NCBI GenBank assembly: GCA_016934715.1
Contig: JAFGSI010000043.1
Coordinates: forward strand, 1 to 64,000
Length of the DNA stretch: 64,000 nt
DNA from: Anaerolineales bacterium
Lineage (GTDB): Bacteria; Chloroflexota; Anaerolineae; Anaerolineales; Villigracilaceae
Direction of reading: 5' to 3'
The position numbers were made by a program, and so were the translations under genes. This document shows positions 1 to 10,533 of this stretch, in pieces. The notes beneath the pieces are model-generated. The model saw nothing but the letters and a program-made list of their open reading frames with translations, was not told the DNA's origin and made no database searches. The stretch's first letter is position 1. Every line of letters starts with the position of its first letter.

Positions 1-361
1 CAGCGGCTGCCCCACGCCGGTCGGCGGCGGTCCGACCCCGGCCAGCTGTGACCCCGGGGAGTATGCTCCGCCCGCAGGCAGCGGCTGTCCCACGCCGGTC
101 GGCGGCGGTCCGACCCCGGTCAGCTGTGACCCCGGGGATTATGCTCCGCCCGCAGGCAGCGGCTGCCCCACGCCGGTCGGCGGCGGTCCGACCCCGGTCA
201 GCTGTGACCCCGGGGATTATGCTCCGCCTGCGGGCAGCGGCTGCCCCACGCCGGTCGGCGGCGGTCCGACCCCGGTCAGTTGTGACCCCGGGGATTATGC
301 TCCGCCTGCGGGCAGCGGCTGCCCGACTCCCTACGGCGGCGGCCCAACCCCGGTCAGCTGT
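1..361 (+). repeat. 78-bp tandem direct repeat, about 4.6 copies
   Basis: Copies begin at 1, 79, 157, 235 and 313 with an exact 78-bp period, that is 26 codons. Copies differ by a few substitutions, mostly synonymous in frame 2. The array encodes the repeated part of the protein ending at 379. Confidence 0.95.
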
Positions 362-379
362 CCAACGTCAGCGCCTTAG
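2..379 (+). CDS. 3' end of a Cys/Pro/Gly-rich tandem-repeat protein (5' end outside window)
   Basis: The frame starting at base 2 is open from the window edge to TAG at 377-379. It encodes 125 residues made of a 26-residue unit repeated four and a half times; each unit begins SGCPTP, has GGGPTP in the middle and ends with a CDPGDY/CDPGEY segment and APPAG. Third-position changes between copies are silent, which supports this frame over the Arg/Ala-rich alternative. Each unit has two cysteines. The last copy is modified (Val to Tyr) and ends in CPTSAP. No start codon is in the window. The composition suggests a secreted or surface protein with a disulfide-rich or Pro-rich stalk, but the family is not recognised. 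Confidence 0.75.
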   Translation, partial: SGCPTPVGGGPTPASCDPGEYAPPAGSGCPTPVGGGPTPVSCDPGDYAPPAGSGCPTPVGGGPTPVSCDPGDYAPPAGSGCPTPVGGGPTPVSCDPGDYAPPAGSGCPTPYGGGPTPVSCPTSAP

Positions 380-398
380 ATGCGGAAGATCCTTATTC

Positions 399-427
399 GG
401 GGCGGCCTGCGGGCCGCCCCAGGTTTT
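399..427 (+). terminator. Rho-independent terminator after the repeat protein
   Basis: A perfect 9-bp GC stem (399-407 with 412-420), a 4-nt loop and a downstream TTTT-containing tail. It lies 20 bp after the TAG at 379 and before the next promoter. Confidence 0.8.
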
Positions 428-431
428 ATCC

Positions 432-460
432 TTGACGTAAACCCCCTTTCCCCGTAAGAT
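432..460 (+). promoter_or_regulatory. Sigma70-type promoter for the topoisomerase A subunit gene
   Basis: TTGACG at 432-437, a 17-bp spacer and TAAGAT at 455-460. The expected transcription start is near 467, giving a leader of about 130 nt before the ATG at 597. Confidence 0.7.
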
Positions 461-596
461 ATCAACTTAGAACATAATAGCGAAACTGCCACGCAGACAC
501 ACATCCCGGGGAGGAAACGGGGGGAGGCGGGCATGAACCTGCCTGACCATCTGCATCCCCGTGACCTTGGGTTCCTTCGTGGACAAGGAGAAATCT

Positions 597-3125
<2,529 letters not shown>

Positions 3126-3275
3126 CATTTCGGACGGACAGGTTCGGCCGCCCTTTTTCTCGAGCCAGACCGCCGAGGCAGTAGCGCGAACCGTCCTGAG
3201 CGGCATCCGGCGCGACCATCGAGCAGCGCCGGTTGGAACGCTGGCGCGCGGTGCAGCGGGGCAGTTGAATCAAAC

Positions 3276-3298
3276 GGTCGGGGTCATGGACCCCGACC
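3276..3298. terminator. Hairpin in the intergenic gap between two convergent genes
   Basis: A perfect 10-bp inverted repeat with a 3-nt loop lies between the topoisomerase stop and the convergent PDZ protein stop. There is no good T-run on either side, so it may be a weak bidirectional terminator or simply an RNA-stabilising hairpin. Confidence 0.4.
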
Positions 3299-3369
3299 GG
3301 GCAATTCGTGCTTCTTGCGGAAATAGCCGAACTGAAGTTGCCGCGCAAGTGCTCTGGTGACGCTCGTTC

Positions 3370-4476
3370 TCATTCAAGCTTTCTCAGCGCCAGCACCAGC
3401 GTGACGCCCAGCGCCAGCCGGGCGGCATCGACGACCGCTTCAGCGATCATGTAGTACCAGGCCCACTGGCCGCCAGTGAAAATGTCATCGGGCAGGAACA
3501 GGTTGAGCAGGTAGGCAGCCAGCAGCAGGACCATCAGCGCCAGTGTGGCGCCGATTGCCGGCCGGGCGGCCTGCCGTTCGTCGTCGGCGAAGTTGCGGTA
3601 GCGGACGAACAGCAGGATCAATCCCACCAGGAAGAAAGCCACCCAGATGCCGTTCATCCAAATGGCCGGGATGAATTCCTCGACCTCCAGCGCAATGCAG
3701 TACGGCACGGTCCAGATGATCATCAGAACCACGATCCAGTTGACCCAGTCCGGCTCCTCCTTGCCGGTCGGATAGACGAGCAGCAAATAGGCGCTCAGGT
3801 AAAGGCCGATCGTGCGGATGATCGAGTACAGCCAGGAGATCCCGGCCAGGTCGGCGCCTTTGGCGGCCATGGATGTGGCTCCCAGGCTGTAGGGGAAGAG
3901 CAACAGCACGAAGCCGGCCGCGACGAACATCCAGTCTGTCGGCCGGCGGAAGAGCACGACCGTCCCCAGAACGGCGAAAAGCAGCCCGAGGATCCCCGAA
4001 ACGATCACGAAATAGCGCGCCATGCCATCCGCGGTCAGCCCGACGCTGGTCAGCTGCTCGGCATATTCCTGCGAACGAGGGATCGTGTAGGTCGCTTCGC
4101 GGCCATCGGCCTTGAGCACGGTGATGGTCACCGGATCGCCGACGTGACCGGCCAGCAATTCGGTCGGATCCTCGACTTCGTCCGCGAGCGGGATGCCGTC
4201 GATGGCCAGAAGGATATCGCCCTGCTCCACCCCGGCTGTAGAGGCACCGGCATCCGGCGCTGGAATGAGTACGAATGCGCCGTCGGCGTTGGTTTGCATG
4301 TAGACCCCGATATAGCCGGTGGTGAAGTTGTCGATGGTCGGGGTGGTCCCGTAGAACAGGAAGAAAAGCATCAGCGCTGCTGCGATCACGAAGGCGATCT
4401 GGCCAAGGCGCGGCCAGGGTTTACGCATCCGGCGGGCTGAGGCGTTGGAGCGGACAGATTTCTTGGTTTTGGACAT
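3370..4476 (-). CDS. Multi-pass membrane protein with an extracytoplasmic PDZ domain
   Basis: A 368-aa protein starting at MSKTKKS; AAGGAG lies 7 nt before this ATG, whereas the longer reading has none. A basic N-terminus leads into a hydrophobic helix (about residues 23-42), then a PDZ-like domain (about 50-140) with GYIGV, GVEQGDILLAIDG and ITVLKADGRE, then about seven more hydrophobic helices. The layout resembles the sensor half of some GAF/kinase proteins, but no kinase or protease domain follows, so a role in binding exported peptides or lipids is only a guess. It ends convergently with the topoisomerase gene. Confidence 0.8.
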   Translation of the reverse strand: MSKTKKSVRSNASARRMRKPWPRLGQIAFVIAAALMLFFLFYGTTPTIDNFTTGYIGVYMQTNADGAFVLIPAPDAGASTAGVEQGDILLAIDGIPLADEVEDPTELLAGHVGDPVTITVLKADGREATYTIPRSQEYAEQLTSVGLTADGMARYFVIVSGILGLLFAVLGTVVLFRRPTDWMFVAAGFVLLLFPYSLGATSMAAKGADLAGISWLYSIIRTIGLYLSAYLLLVYPTGKEEPDWVNWIVVLMIIWTVPYCIALEVEEFIPAIWMNGIWVAFFLVGLILLFVRYRNFADDERQAARPAIGATLALMVLLLAAYLLNLFLPDDIFTGGQWAWYYMIAEAVVDAARLALGVTLVLALRKLE

Positions 4477-4563
4477 CGAGGTCTCCTTGAGGCCGGGGAT
4501 GATTTCGAGAACAGCCCCCATTTTACCAGACAGGGCGGCCAGATGCCCTGCAATTGATCGCAA

Positions 4564-4590
4564 TCAAAAGCCCGGTGGGGTGCACCGGGC
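4564..4590 (-). terminator. Terminator of the 4600-5733 gene
   Basis: An 8-bp GC stem (4570-4577 with 4583-4590) followed on the minus strand by TTTTGATT, 10 bp beyond the stop codon. Confidence 0.7.
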
Positions 4591-4599
4591 CTGGAGTGG

Positions 4600-5733
4600 T
4601 CAGATCAGTTGCAGGAAGTCGAGGATGATCTTGCCGTTCCGCAGCAGGATCGCCGACTTTCCGACCCGGATCCCGGTCCGCCAGTTGATGTAGCGGATGT
4701 CCCCGCCGCCCTCGACCTTGGTCAGGCTGAAATTGTCCGTCGGCAGGGACTGGAAGAAGATCTTGTAATCGTTCTGGATGTTGGTCGTGTTGCGGATGAC
4801 TTTTTCGTCGCGCACATGCACGGCGGTGGAGGCATACAGGGCGGCCATCTCAGCCCCGCTGCGGCTGTTCAAGGCTGCCAGGTACTTGTTGCTGAACGGG
4901 TCGGGTAAGGCAATCCCGGTCGCGCTCATGGCAGGGAGCCCCGGCTCTCCATCCGGCTCCGGCTCGATGGAGACCAGCGGTGCGACCGGCCAGGGGTAGT
5001 CGGAAATCGCTTTCCAGATGGCTGGCAAGTGCCGGCGGCAGTAACCCCACTGGAAGAAGTTGACCGCCGGGATGTCGAGGGCCCGGGCGGTGTCGAGGAA
5101 CTCATGGATGTCCTCGACGGTCGGCGCCCAGCCGCCAGCGCCGTAGGCCGGACCGGTGGCCAGGTACGGTCTGGCATTCGGCAGGGCGTCACACTGGCGC
5201 TTGCTCTCGCGCAGCTGCCAGGCGGCGTTGTGGGCTGCCTCCCAGTACATCTGCGGCATGTTGTAGTCGCATTGCTCCAGGAAAGTGGACCAGGGCAGTT
5301 CGGGATGGTAATTCGGGAAGCGGTAGGAGCACAGGACGATCGGCCGGTCGATCGCCGGGCGGATCTCGTTCATGAAGCGGCGGGCGGCGTAGGCCTTGCC
5401 GGGACGCTTGTACTCCTCCTCGGCGTCGATCACGTAACTATCGAGCGCCAATTCGGTCACTCGGCGGACGGCGATAGCAGCCTCCCCGATCGGGTCATCC
5501 CCGTAGACGTAGTGCCAGCCCCCGACGGCGATCCCGGCCGCCCGCAGGGCCTGCACGACGGGCAGGGTGGTATCGCTCCCGTTCTGGTTCACGCCGAATG
5601 GGTAGGCCCCGTCGGCGATCTTGACCAGCACGTGGCTCAGACCGGCGAACTGGGCCGCAGCGACGATGGCTGTCGGGTCACCGCCTTCGGTCTCGGAGAG
5701 GATGAATGTGAAAAACCCTTTTCCTTTCAACAT
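4600..5733 (-). CDS. Glycoside-hydrolase-like TIM-barrel protein with C-terminal NTF2-like domain
   Basis: 377 aa, ATG preceded by AGGAGG at 5 nt. Residues 1-230 look like a glycoside-hydrolase-type barrel of the lysozyme/DUF1906 kind: GFFTFILSETEGGDP at the start, VGGWHYVYG, and an acidic DSYVIDAEEEY strand that could carry catalytic acids. After a Pro-rich linker (about 240-265) the last 100 residues match the pattern of an NTF2/SnoaL-like fold (KYLAALNSRSGAEMAALY ... INWRTG). There is no signal peptide, so action would be cytoplasmic unless exported otherwise. Substrate unknown; the fusion is unusual. The downstream HD-domain gene is 18 bp upstream on the same strand, so co-transcription is likely. 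Confidence 0.65.
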   Translation of the reverse strand: MLKGKGFFTFILSETEGGDPTAIVAAAQFAGLSHVLVKIADGAYPFGVNQNGSDTTLPVVQALRAAGIAVGGWHYVYGDDPIGEAAIAVRRVTELALDSYVIDAEEEYKRPGKAYAARRFMNEIRPAIDRPIVLCSYRFPNYHPELPWSTFLEQCDYNMPQMYWEAAHNAAWQLRESKRQCDALPNARPYLATGPAYGAGGWAPTVEDIHEFLDTARALDIPAVNFFQWGYCRRHLPAIWKAISDYPWPVAPLVSIEPEPDGEPGLPAMSATGIALPDPFSNKYLAALNSRSGAEMAALYASTAVHVRDEKVIRNTTNIQNDYKIFFQSLPTDNFSLTKVEGGGDIRYINWRTGIRVGKSAILLRNGKIILDFLQLI

Positions 5734-5751
5734 GTTGCCTCCTCGATGGGA

Positions 5752-6318
5752 TCAGGCAAGGTTCCCAACCAACCCCAGTTCCGGGGCGATGCGGCGCATG
5801 GCCTGGATGACGTTGCCGACGTGTTCCCACAGCTCGATGTCGAACTCGGCCGCCCCGGCTGCGATCTCGTCGCGATTGGCCCCGGCGGCGAATGCCCTGT
5901 CCTTCCACTTCTTCTTGACCGAAGACGGCTCGAGGTCCAGGAGCGAGCGCGACGGGCGGACCAGGGCCACGGCGGTGATCAGGCCGGTGACCTCGTCGCA
6001 GGCGTAGAGGGCCTTTTCCATCAGCGTCTCGCGCCGGACCCCGGTATGCTCGGCGTGGCTGAGCACTGCCCGGACGATTTCCTCCGGGACGCCGCGCTGG
6101 CGCAAGATCGGGGCGCCGGCCTGCGGGTGGGTCTCCATGTCGGGGTGGATCTCCCAGTCGAAGTCGTGCAGCAGACCGGTGATGCGCCAGGTCTCGACGT
6201 CAGCGCCGAAATACTCGGCATAGAACTGCATGGCCGCCTCGACTGCCAGCATGTGGTGAACCAGGTTCTCGTTCTTGACATATTCATGGACAATGGCAAG
6301 GGCTTCGTCGCGGGTCAT
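5752..6318 (-). CDS. HD-domain (HDIG-type) metal-dependent phosphohydrolase
   Basis: 188 aa. The HD signature is visible: H in VHHMLAVEAAM, the HD pair in ITGLLHDFDWE, HPQAG, a further His in LSHAEHTG and the late Asp in YACDEVTGL. Proteins of this kind hydrolyse nucleotides or similar phosphoesters; the substrate cannot be told. MTRDEA was taken as the start rather than an upstream TTG because it begins the conserved helix and has GGAGA 5 nt upstream. It precedes the glycoside-hydrolase-like gene by 18 bp. Confidence 0.85.
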   Translation of the reverse strand: MTRDEALAIVHEYVKNENLVHHMLAVEAAMQFYAEYFGADVETWRITGLLHDFDWEIHPDMETHPQAGAPILRQRGVPEEIVRAVLSHAEHTGVRRETLMEKALYACDEVTGLITAVALVRPSRSLLDLEPSSVKKKWKDRAFAAGANRDEIAAGAAEFDIELWEHVGNVIQAMRRIAPELGLVGNLA

Positions 6319-6354
6319 CTGTCTCCACGGTGGGCACAAGAGAGCATACGGGAT

Positions 6355-7005
6355 TTACGGAAAGATCGGTTCCGGGTCACCCAACACCGGCACGGGGCGG
6401 CTGACATGCACATCCCACAGGGCGGTCAGGGTGGCGAGCAATTCGCGCCCGCTCCAGTATAGCATGGAACGTTGCCGGTAGGTGCGCAGGTCGGCGTTGA
6501 CCCCGATGGAAGGCAGGCCGAGCTGGTTGCAGATGTACAGGGCGCGCGGCAGGTGGAAGGCCTGGGTGATCAGGATCGCTTCGTCGACCTGAAAGATCTC
6601 ACGCGCCCGGTAGCAGGTGTCGTAGGTGCGCCGGCCGGCGTAGTCGAGCACGATCGCCTCATCGGGGAGGCCCAGTTCAAGGGCGTAGGCCCGCATCGCG
6701 GCCGGTTCATTATAGTCGGCGAAGCGGTTGTCGCCACTGAAGAGCAGCCGTTCCACTCGGCCGGCGAAGTATAGTTCGGCGGCCCGGGCGACGCGGTCGC
6801 GCAGGACCGGGGTGGGGGACCCATCGCGCCACAACCCGGCTCCGAAGACGATCGCCACCCGCCGGGCGGGGACCTCGTCGGGGGTGTAGGTGCGGCTGTG
6901 GGCGTACAGGCCGGTGATCAGGCGCGGCAGGAGCAGGGTCAGGACCCCGAGGAGGGCAAGGAGGAACAGGATTTTGAAGGTCACCTTGAAAAATGTTTTC
7001 CACAC
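6355..7005 (-). CDS. SanA/YdcF-like DUF218 protein
   Basis: 216 aa with one N-terminal membrane helix (about residues 9-31) and a DUF218 domain: VAIVFGAGL, the loop ELYFAGRVERLLFSGDN, NEPAAMRAYALELGLP, and ILITQAFHLPRALY. Family members act at the cell envelope (vancomycin sensitivity in E. coli SanA) and the fold resembles nucleotide-binding or cofactor-binding proteins, but the reaction is undefined. It ends 36 bp before the HD-domain gene and may be in one transcript with it. Confidence 0.85.
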   Translation of the reverse strand: MWKTFFKVTFKILFLLALLGVLTLLLPRLITGLYAHSRTYTPDEVPARRVAIVFGAGLWRDGSPTPVLRDRVARAAELYFAGRVERLLFSGDNRFADYNEPAAMRAYALELGLPDEAIVLDYAGRRTYDTCYRAREIFQVDEAILITQAFHLPRALYICNQLGLPSIGVNADLRTYRQRSMLYWSGRELLATLTALWDVHVSRPVPVLGDPEPIFP

Positions 7006-7020
7006 GGCTGGAATTGTACC

Positions 7021-7059
7021 AAAAACGAGAGACCGGGCAGGAAGGCAGCTCGGTCTCTC
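7021..7059 (-). terminator. Terminator of the phn operon
   Basis: A 9-bp stem (7027-7035 with 7051-7059) followed on the minus strand by GTTTTTGG, 20 bp past the last phnE stop codon. Confidence 0.8.
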
Positions 7060-7079
7060 ATCAAATTCTTACCAGCCGC

Positions 7080-8219
7080 CTAGGTCAGCCGCTTGCGGAT
7101 TTCAGCACTCAGGAAGTCAAGTGCCATGACGATGACCACGATGACGATGATCGCCGTGCTGGCCTTGGCATATTCGAAGGACTTCAGGCGTTCGGACAGG
7201 TAGAAGCCGATCCCACCGCCGCCGACGAAGCCGACAATGGTGGAGATGCGGATATTGATGTCCCAGTGGTAAATGATGTAAGAGAGAAAATCGGGGATCA
7301 CCTGGGGTACGACCCCGTGCATGATCACCTGGAAACGGTTGGCGCCGGTGGCGGTCAGAGCCTCGATCGAGCCCGGGTCGATGCCCTCCACCGATTCGGA
7401 GAACATCTTGCCCAGCGAGGCGGTGGTGACGAAGACCATGGCGATGATGCCGGCAAACGGTTTGCCGTAGCCGACGATCAGGGCAAAGATGGAGGCCACC
7501 ACCAGCACCTCAAAGGAGCGGATGATGTTCAGGAAGGAGCGCGAGAGGTAATAGGCGCCTGATCCCACGCAGCCTATCCTGGTGATGTTTTGGGAGGCAA
7601 CAAAACTGATCGGGGCGGCGATGATCGTGCCGATCGTAGTCGCCAGGAGGGCCATCAGGAAGGTTACGAAGATTTCGTTGATCACATCCTTGAAAGCCTG
7701 GGACAGGTGCAGCGTGCCGCCAGGCAGGGTGTATTCGGCTTCGATTTGCGGAGCCACGCCTTCCTGGGTGGTGGCGATGGCCCGGGCCTGGACTTCGAGT
7801 TCGAAGTGGCCTTCGGCATCGGTGGTCAGGCGCTGCAGGCTCAACGTGCCTTCCGAGGACAGGCGCCAGCGGACGACCACATCCGTGTTCTCGGGCAGGC
7901 CGCTGCCGCGCAGGAGAACAGTCTCGCCCACTTCGGCGCAGCCTGGTTCGATCTCGATCCGTGGGCCGGAGCCAAGGGCTTCGCCCTCAGGGGCACTTCC
8001 GCAGGGGACTGGGAAGTCCAGGGACAGGAACCGGGTTTCCGAGTCGCGGGTCACCAGGTCGGGGCGGAGCAGTGGGTCGATGATCTGGCGGGCCTGGGCT
8101 GAGGAAGAGAACAGCTTTCCAAGGTCTGGATCGGTGACCCGGACGCTGAATGCAAAAGCCATCACGATCCCGATGAAGAGGATGATTTGGAGCAGGAGGC
8201 GAAGAATGCGTTTCAACAT
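7080..8219 (-). CDS. phnE: Phosphonate/phosphate-type ABC transporter permease (second PhnE)
   Basis: 379 aa integral membrane protein. A signal-anchor helix (about residues 6-26) is followed by a 150-residue extracytoplasmic stretch with a beta-sandwich look, then five or so permease helices with the EAA-type loop ESVEGIDPGSIEALTATGAN. The closing segment VGFVGGGGIGFYL is typical of PhnE. The ATG at 8219 follows the TAG of the first permease with one base between, so translation is probably coupled; an upstream in-frame reading overlaps that gene and has no conserved sequence. It likely pairs with the 8221-9630 permease as a heterodimer. Confidence 0.9.
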   Translation of the reverse strand: MLKRILRLLLQIILFIGIVMAFAFSVRVTDPDLGKLFSSSAQARQIIDPLLRPDLVTRDSETRFLSLDFPVPCGSAPEGEALGSGPRIEIEPGCAEVGETVLLRGSGLPENTDVVVRWRLSSEGTLSLQRLTTDAEGHFELEVQARAIATTQEGVAPQIEAEYTLPGGTLHLSQAFKDVINEIFVTFLMALLATTIGTIIAAPISFVASQNITRIGCVGSGAYYLSRSFLNIIRSFEVLVVASIFALIVGYGKPFAGIIAMVFVTTASLGKMFSESVEGIDPGSIEALTATGANRFQVIMHGVVPQVIPDFLSYIIYHWDINIRISTIVGFVGGGGIGFYLSERLKSFEYAKASTAIIVIVVIVMALDFLSAEIRKRLT

Positions 8220-8220
8220 G

Positions 8221-9630
8221 CTAGACCAACCGTTCTCGCACGCGTGCGCTGAAGAAGTCCATGATCGTGACGAGGATGACGATGGCGATAAAAGCGGAAC
8301 TGATGGCCCGGTAATCCTGTTTGATGATCCACTGCCACAGGAAGAACCCGATCCCACCGCCGCCCACAAAACCAATGATGGTGGCGGTGCGGATGTTGAT
8401 GTCCCAGCGGTAGATCGTCAGGGCGGTGAAGGTCGGGATGATCTGGGGAACGACGGCGTAGAGGATCGTTTGCAGCCAGCTGGCGCCGGTAGCCCGTACT
8501 GCTTCAATCGGCCCGGGATCGATTCCTTCGATGACTTCGGAATACAGTTTTCCCAGGGCAGCGACTGTATGGACAATCATCGCCAGCACACCCGGGAAGG
8601 GGCCCAACCCAACGATCACGACGAAGATGAAGGCAACGATCAGAGCCTCGATCGAGCGGGTGATGTTCAGAAAGGAGCGGACAATCACATAGATGGTCAT
8701 CGTGATCGGGTTGCCGGACATCAGGTTACGGGCAGCCAGGAAGGCAAACGGCAGGGCCAGCACGGCACCGACCACGGTGGTCAGCAGGGCCATCGCCAGG
8801 GTTTCGTAAATCCCCTGGACGACATACCTGCCGTTCTCGGAAAAGGTGATCCCGGGGAGTTCACGCTGCTGGGATACGTACACCTTGTGCAGGTTGGGCG
8901 CATTCGGGTCGGGGGCAGCGGTCAGGGCCCGGGCCGGCACCTGGATGAGGGCCGTTAGATGCCCTTCGGTGTCACTCTGGATGACCAGCATCTGGTTGAA
9001 GTTGTCACCTCCCAGGAGCTGGGTGTCACCAATCGGTGTGTGCCAGGTCAGCTGGGTGGGATGATCGGGCCACAGGCCGTCCACAACCACGATCAGGGTC
9101 TCGCGCGGCGCGGCGCAGTTGGGGGAGACCCGAATGTGGATGCCGTTGGCGTTCATCCGTTCAGCCAGGGGGGGTTCCGTGGAACAGGGAACTTCCACGC
9201 TGACCCAGCCCTCAAAGCTTTCCGTGTTGCGGGCCAGGAAATCCGGCCTGGTCAGGGAGCGCAGGATTGAACTGGACCGTTCCCAGTTTTCCACCAGCGC
9301 CATTGGATCAACCTCGGTGGCCTGCCAGCCGATCCCGTAGGCGATGACCAGCCAGGGCAGGGCAGCCAGGAAGATCGGCGCGCCTTTGACCCGCATTGCA
9401 TCCCAGACGTTCCAGGCGTGCAGGAGGGCCACAAAGACATACCAGAAAGTCTGTCCGGTCCGCCAGTGATACCAGATTGCGATCGCCAGGGCGGTGGCGA
9501 CAGCCAGGAAGATCCCCGCGGCGCGCATGGTATCCCGCCGCCAGGCCTGACCCAGGCCTGGGAAGATCAGCGAGAGCAGGCCATGCAACCAGGTGGGCTG
9601 CTTGACTTCAGACCTGCTGCTCCCGCTCAT
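8221..9630 (-). CDS. phnE: Phosphonate/phosphate-type ABC transporter permease with extended N-terminus
   Basis: 469 aa. The C-terminal 250 residues are a PhnE permease with the coupling loop EVIEGIDPGPIEAVRATGAS and VGFVGGGGIGFFLWQW. The N-terminal 120 residues add about four helices beginning LLSLIFPGLGQAWRRD, the motif of small TM2/DUF5683-like membrane modules. This is followed by an extracytoplasmic domain similar in layout to the one in the other permease. The start overlaps the phnC stop by 4 bp. It would act with the second PhnE, PhnC and PhnD in import. Confidence 0.9.
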   Translation of the reverse strand: MSGSSRSEVKQPTWLHGLLSLIFPGLGQAWRRDTMRAAGIFLAVATALAIAIWYHWRTGQTFWYVFVALLHAWNVWDAMRVKGAPIFLAALPWLVIAYGIGWQATEVDPMALVENWERSSSILRSLTRPDFLARNTESFEGWVSVEVPCSTEPPLAERMNANGIHIRVSPNCAAPRETLIVVVDGLWPDHPTQLTWHTPIGDTQLLGGDNFNQMLVIQSDTEGHLTALIQVPARALTAAPDPNAPNLHKVYVSQQRELPGITFSENGRYVVQGIYETLAMALLTTVVGAVLALPFAFLAARNLMSGNPITMTIYVIVRSFLNITRSIEALIVAFIFVVIVGLGPFPGVLAMIVHTVAALGKLYSEVIEGIDPGPIEAVRATGASWLQTILYAVVPQIIPTFTALTIYRWDINIRTATIIGFVGGGGIGFFLWQWIIKQDYRAISSAFIAIVILVTIMDFFSARVRERLV

Positions 9631-10397
9631 GCTGCCTCCATCGTGGCGGCGCGCACTTCCTGGGCCTCCTCGCCGTAGATCTCCTTGAAACGCTGGCGGT
9701 CGATTTCCTTGGGCAGACCCTCAAAGACCTTCAGGCCGTCTTTCAGGCCGACGACCCGGGTGGCGTAGCGGTGGACCAGGTCGAGGAAATGCAGGCTGCA
9801 GATGACGGTCGCGCCGTCCTGGTTGAGCATTTCCAGGTACCCCAGGATGCTGTGGGCCAGAACGGGATCCAGGCTGGCGACCGGTTCGTCGGCCAGGATG
9901 AGCCTGGGCTCCTGCATCAGGGCCCGGGCGATCCCGACCCGCTGCTGCTGGCCGCCCGACAGGGCGTCGGCCCGGCTGTCGGCCTTTTCGGAAATCCCTA
10001 CTCGCTCGAGGGCCCTGTGTGCGCGTTGCTTCTCCCCCGAGGGCCAGAGGCCGAACAGGGACAGCCAGGGATTGGTGTAGCCCAGCCGCCCGCTTAAGAC
10101 GTTGGTGATGACCTTGGAGCGCTTGACCAGGTTGAACTGCTGGAAGACCATGCCGATCTGACGGCGGATCGCGCGCAGCTGGCGCGGCTTGGCAGCGGTG
10201 ATGTCGATGTCGTCCCACAGGATCCGCCCCTCGGTGGGTTCGATCAGACGGTTGATGCAGCGCAGCAGGGTGGATTTGCCTGATCCGGAGAGGCCGATCA
10301 CGACCAGGAACTCACCTTCCTGGACCTCAAAGCTGACATTCTTGAGGGCTTGAGTCCCATTGGGATAGACCTTGGTCAGGTTCTCGATGCGTAACAT
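9627..10397 (-). CDS. phnC: Phosphonate/phosphate-type ABC transporter ATPase
   Basis: 256 aa. Walker [14 protein letters not shown]-loop VFQQFNLV, signature [16 protein letters not shown], Walker [14 protein letters not shown] and switch His in CSLHFLDLV are all present. It follows PhnC rather than general amino-acid ATPases in the [17 protein letters not shown] and [13 protein letters not shown] segments. It energises uptake through the two downstream PhnE permeases, with which it overlaps by 4 bp. It lies 136 bp after phnD; that gap holds two strong hairpins. Confidence 0.95.
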   Translation of the reverse strand: MLRIENLTKVYPNGTQALKNVSFEVQEGEFLVVIGLSGSGKSTLLRCINRLIEPTEGRILWDDIDITAAKPRQLRAIRRQIGMVFQQFNLVKRSKVITNVLSGRLGYTNPWLSLFGLWPSGEKQRAHRALERVGISEKADSRADALSGGQQQRVGIARALMQEPRLILADEPVASLDPVLAHSILGYLEMLNQDGATVICSLHFLDLVHRYATRVVGLKDGLKVFEGLPKEIDRQRFKEIYGEEAQEVRAATMEAA

Positions 10398-10422
10398 GGG
10401 CGCTCCTTGTGAGATGGAAATT

Positions 10423-10476
10423 GATCGTCGAAAACGTGAGCAGGCAAGCGGCTTCCCTGCTCGCGTTTTTCACGAT
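10423..10476. repeat. Long imperfect hairpin between phnD and phnC
   Basis: An inverted repeat with inner arms 10431-10444 and 10456-10469, extended by outer arms gatcgt/acgatc, with an 11-nt loop. It would fold in the phnD-phnC transcript just upstream of the phnC ribosome-binding site. Confidence 0.6.
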
Positions 10477-10480
10477 CGAA

Positions 10481-10519
10481 AAGAAAATGGCGAGGGGGAG
10501 AAACTTTCTCCCCCCCGCC
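10481..10519 (-). terminator. Intra-operon terminator after phnD
   Basis: A 15-bp stem with one mismatch (10489-10503 with 10505-10519), followed on the minus strand by ATTTTCTT, 14 bp past the phnD stop. Partial termination here would make more of the binding protein than of the membrane parts, a common arrangement in ABC importers. Confidence 0.7.
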
Positions 10520-10533
10520 ATTGCCCAGCGGGG

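Noticed and set aside
1-361. CRISPR array
   Set aside because: The 78-bp units are contiguous and coding, without spacers; no cas genes in the window.
48-440. Arg/Ala-rich ORF over the tandem repeat
   Set aside because: Wrong frame: substitutions between copies are silent in frame 2 (SGCPTP... reading), which also runs to the window edge and ends before the terminator.
3276-3298. Protein-binding operator
   Set aside because: The palindrome is more simply an RNA hairpin between convergent stops.
5029-6462. 477-codon plus-strand ORF
   Set aside because: Antisense shadow of the glycoside-hydrolase-like, HD and DUF218 genes, all of which have family motifs and ribosome-binding sites.
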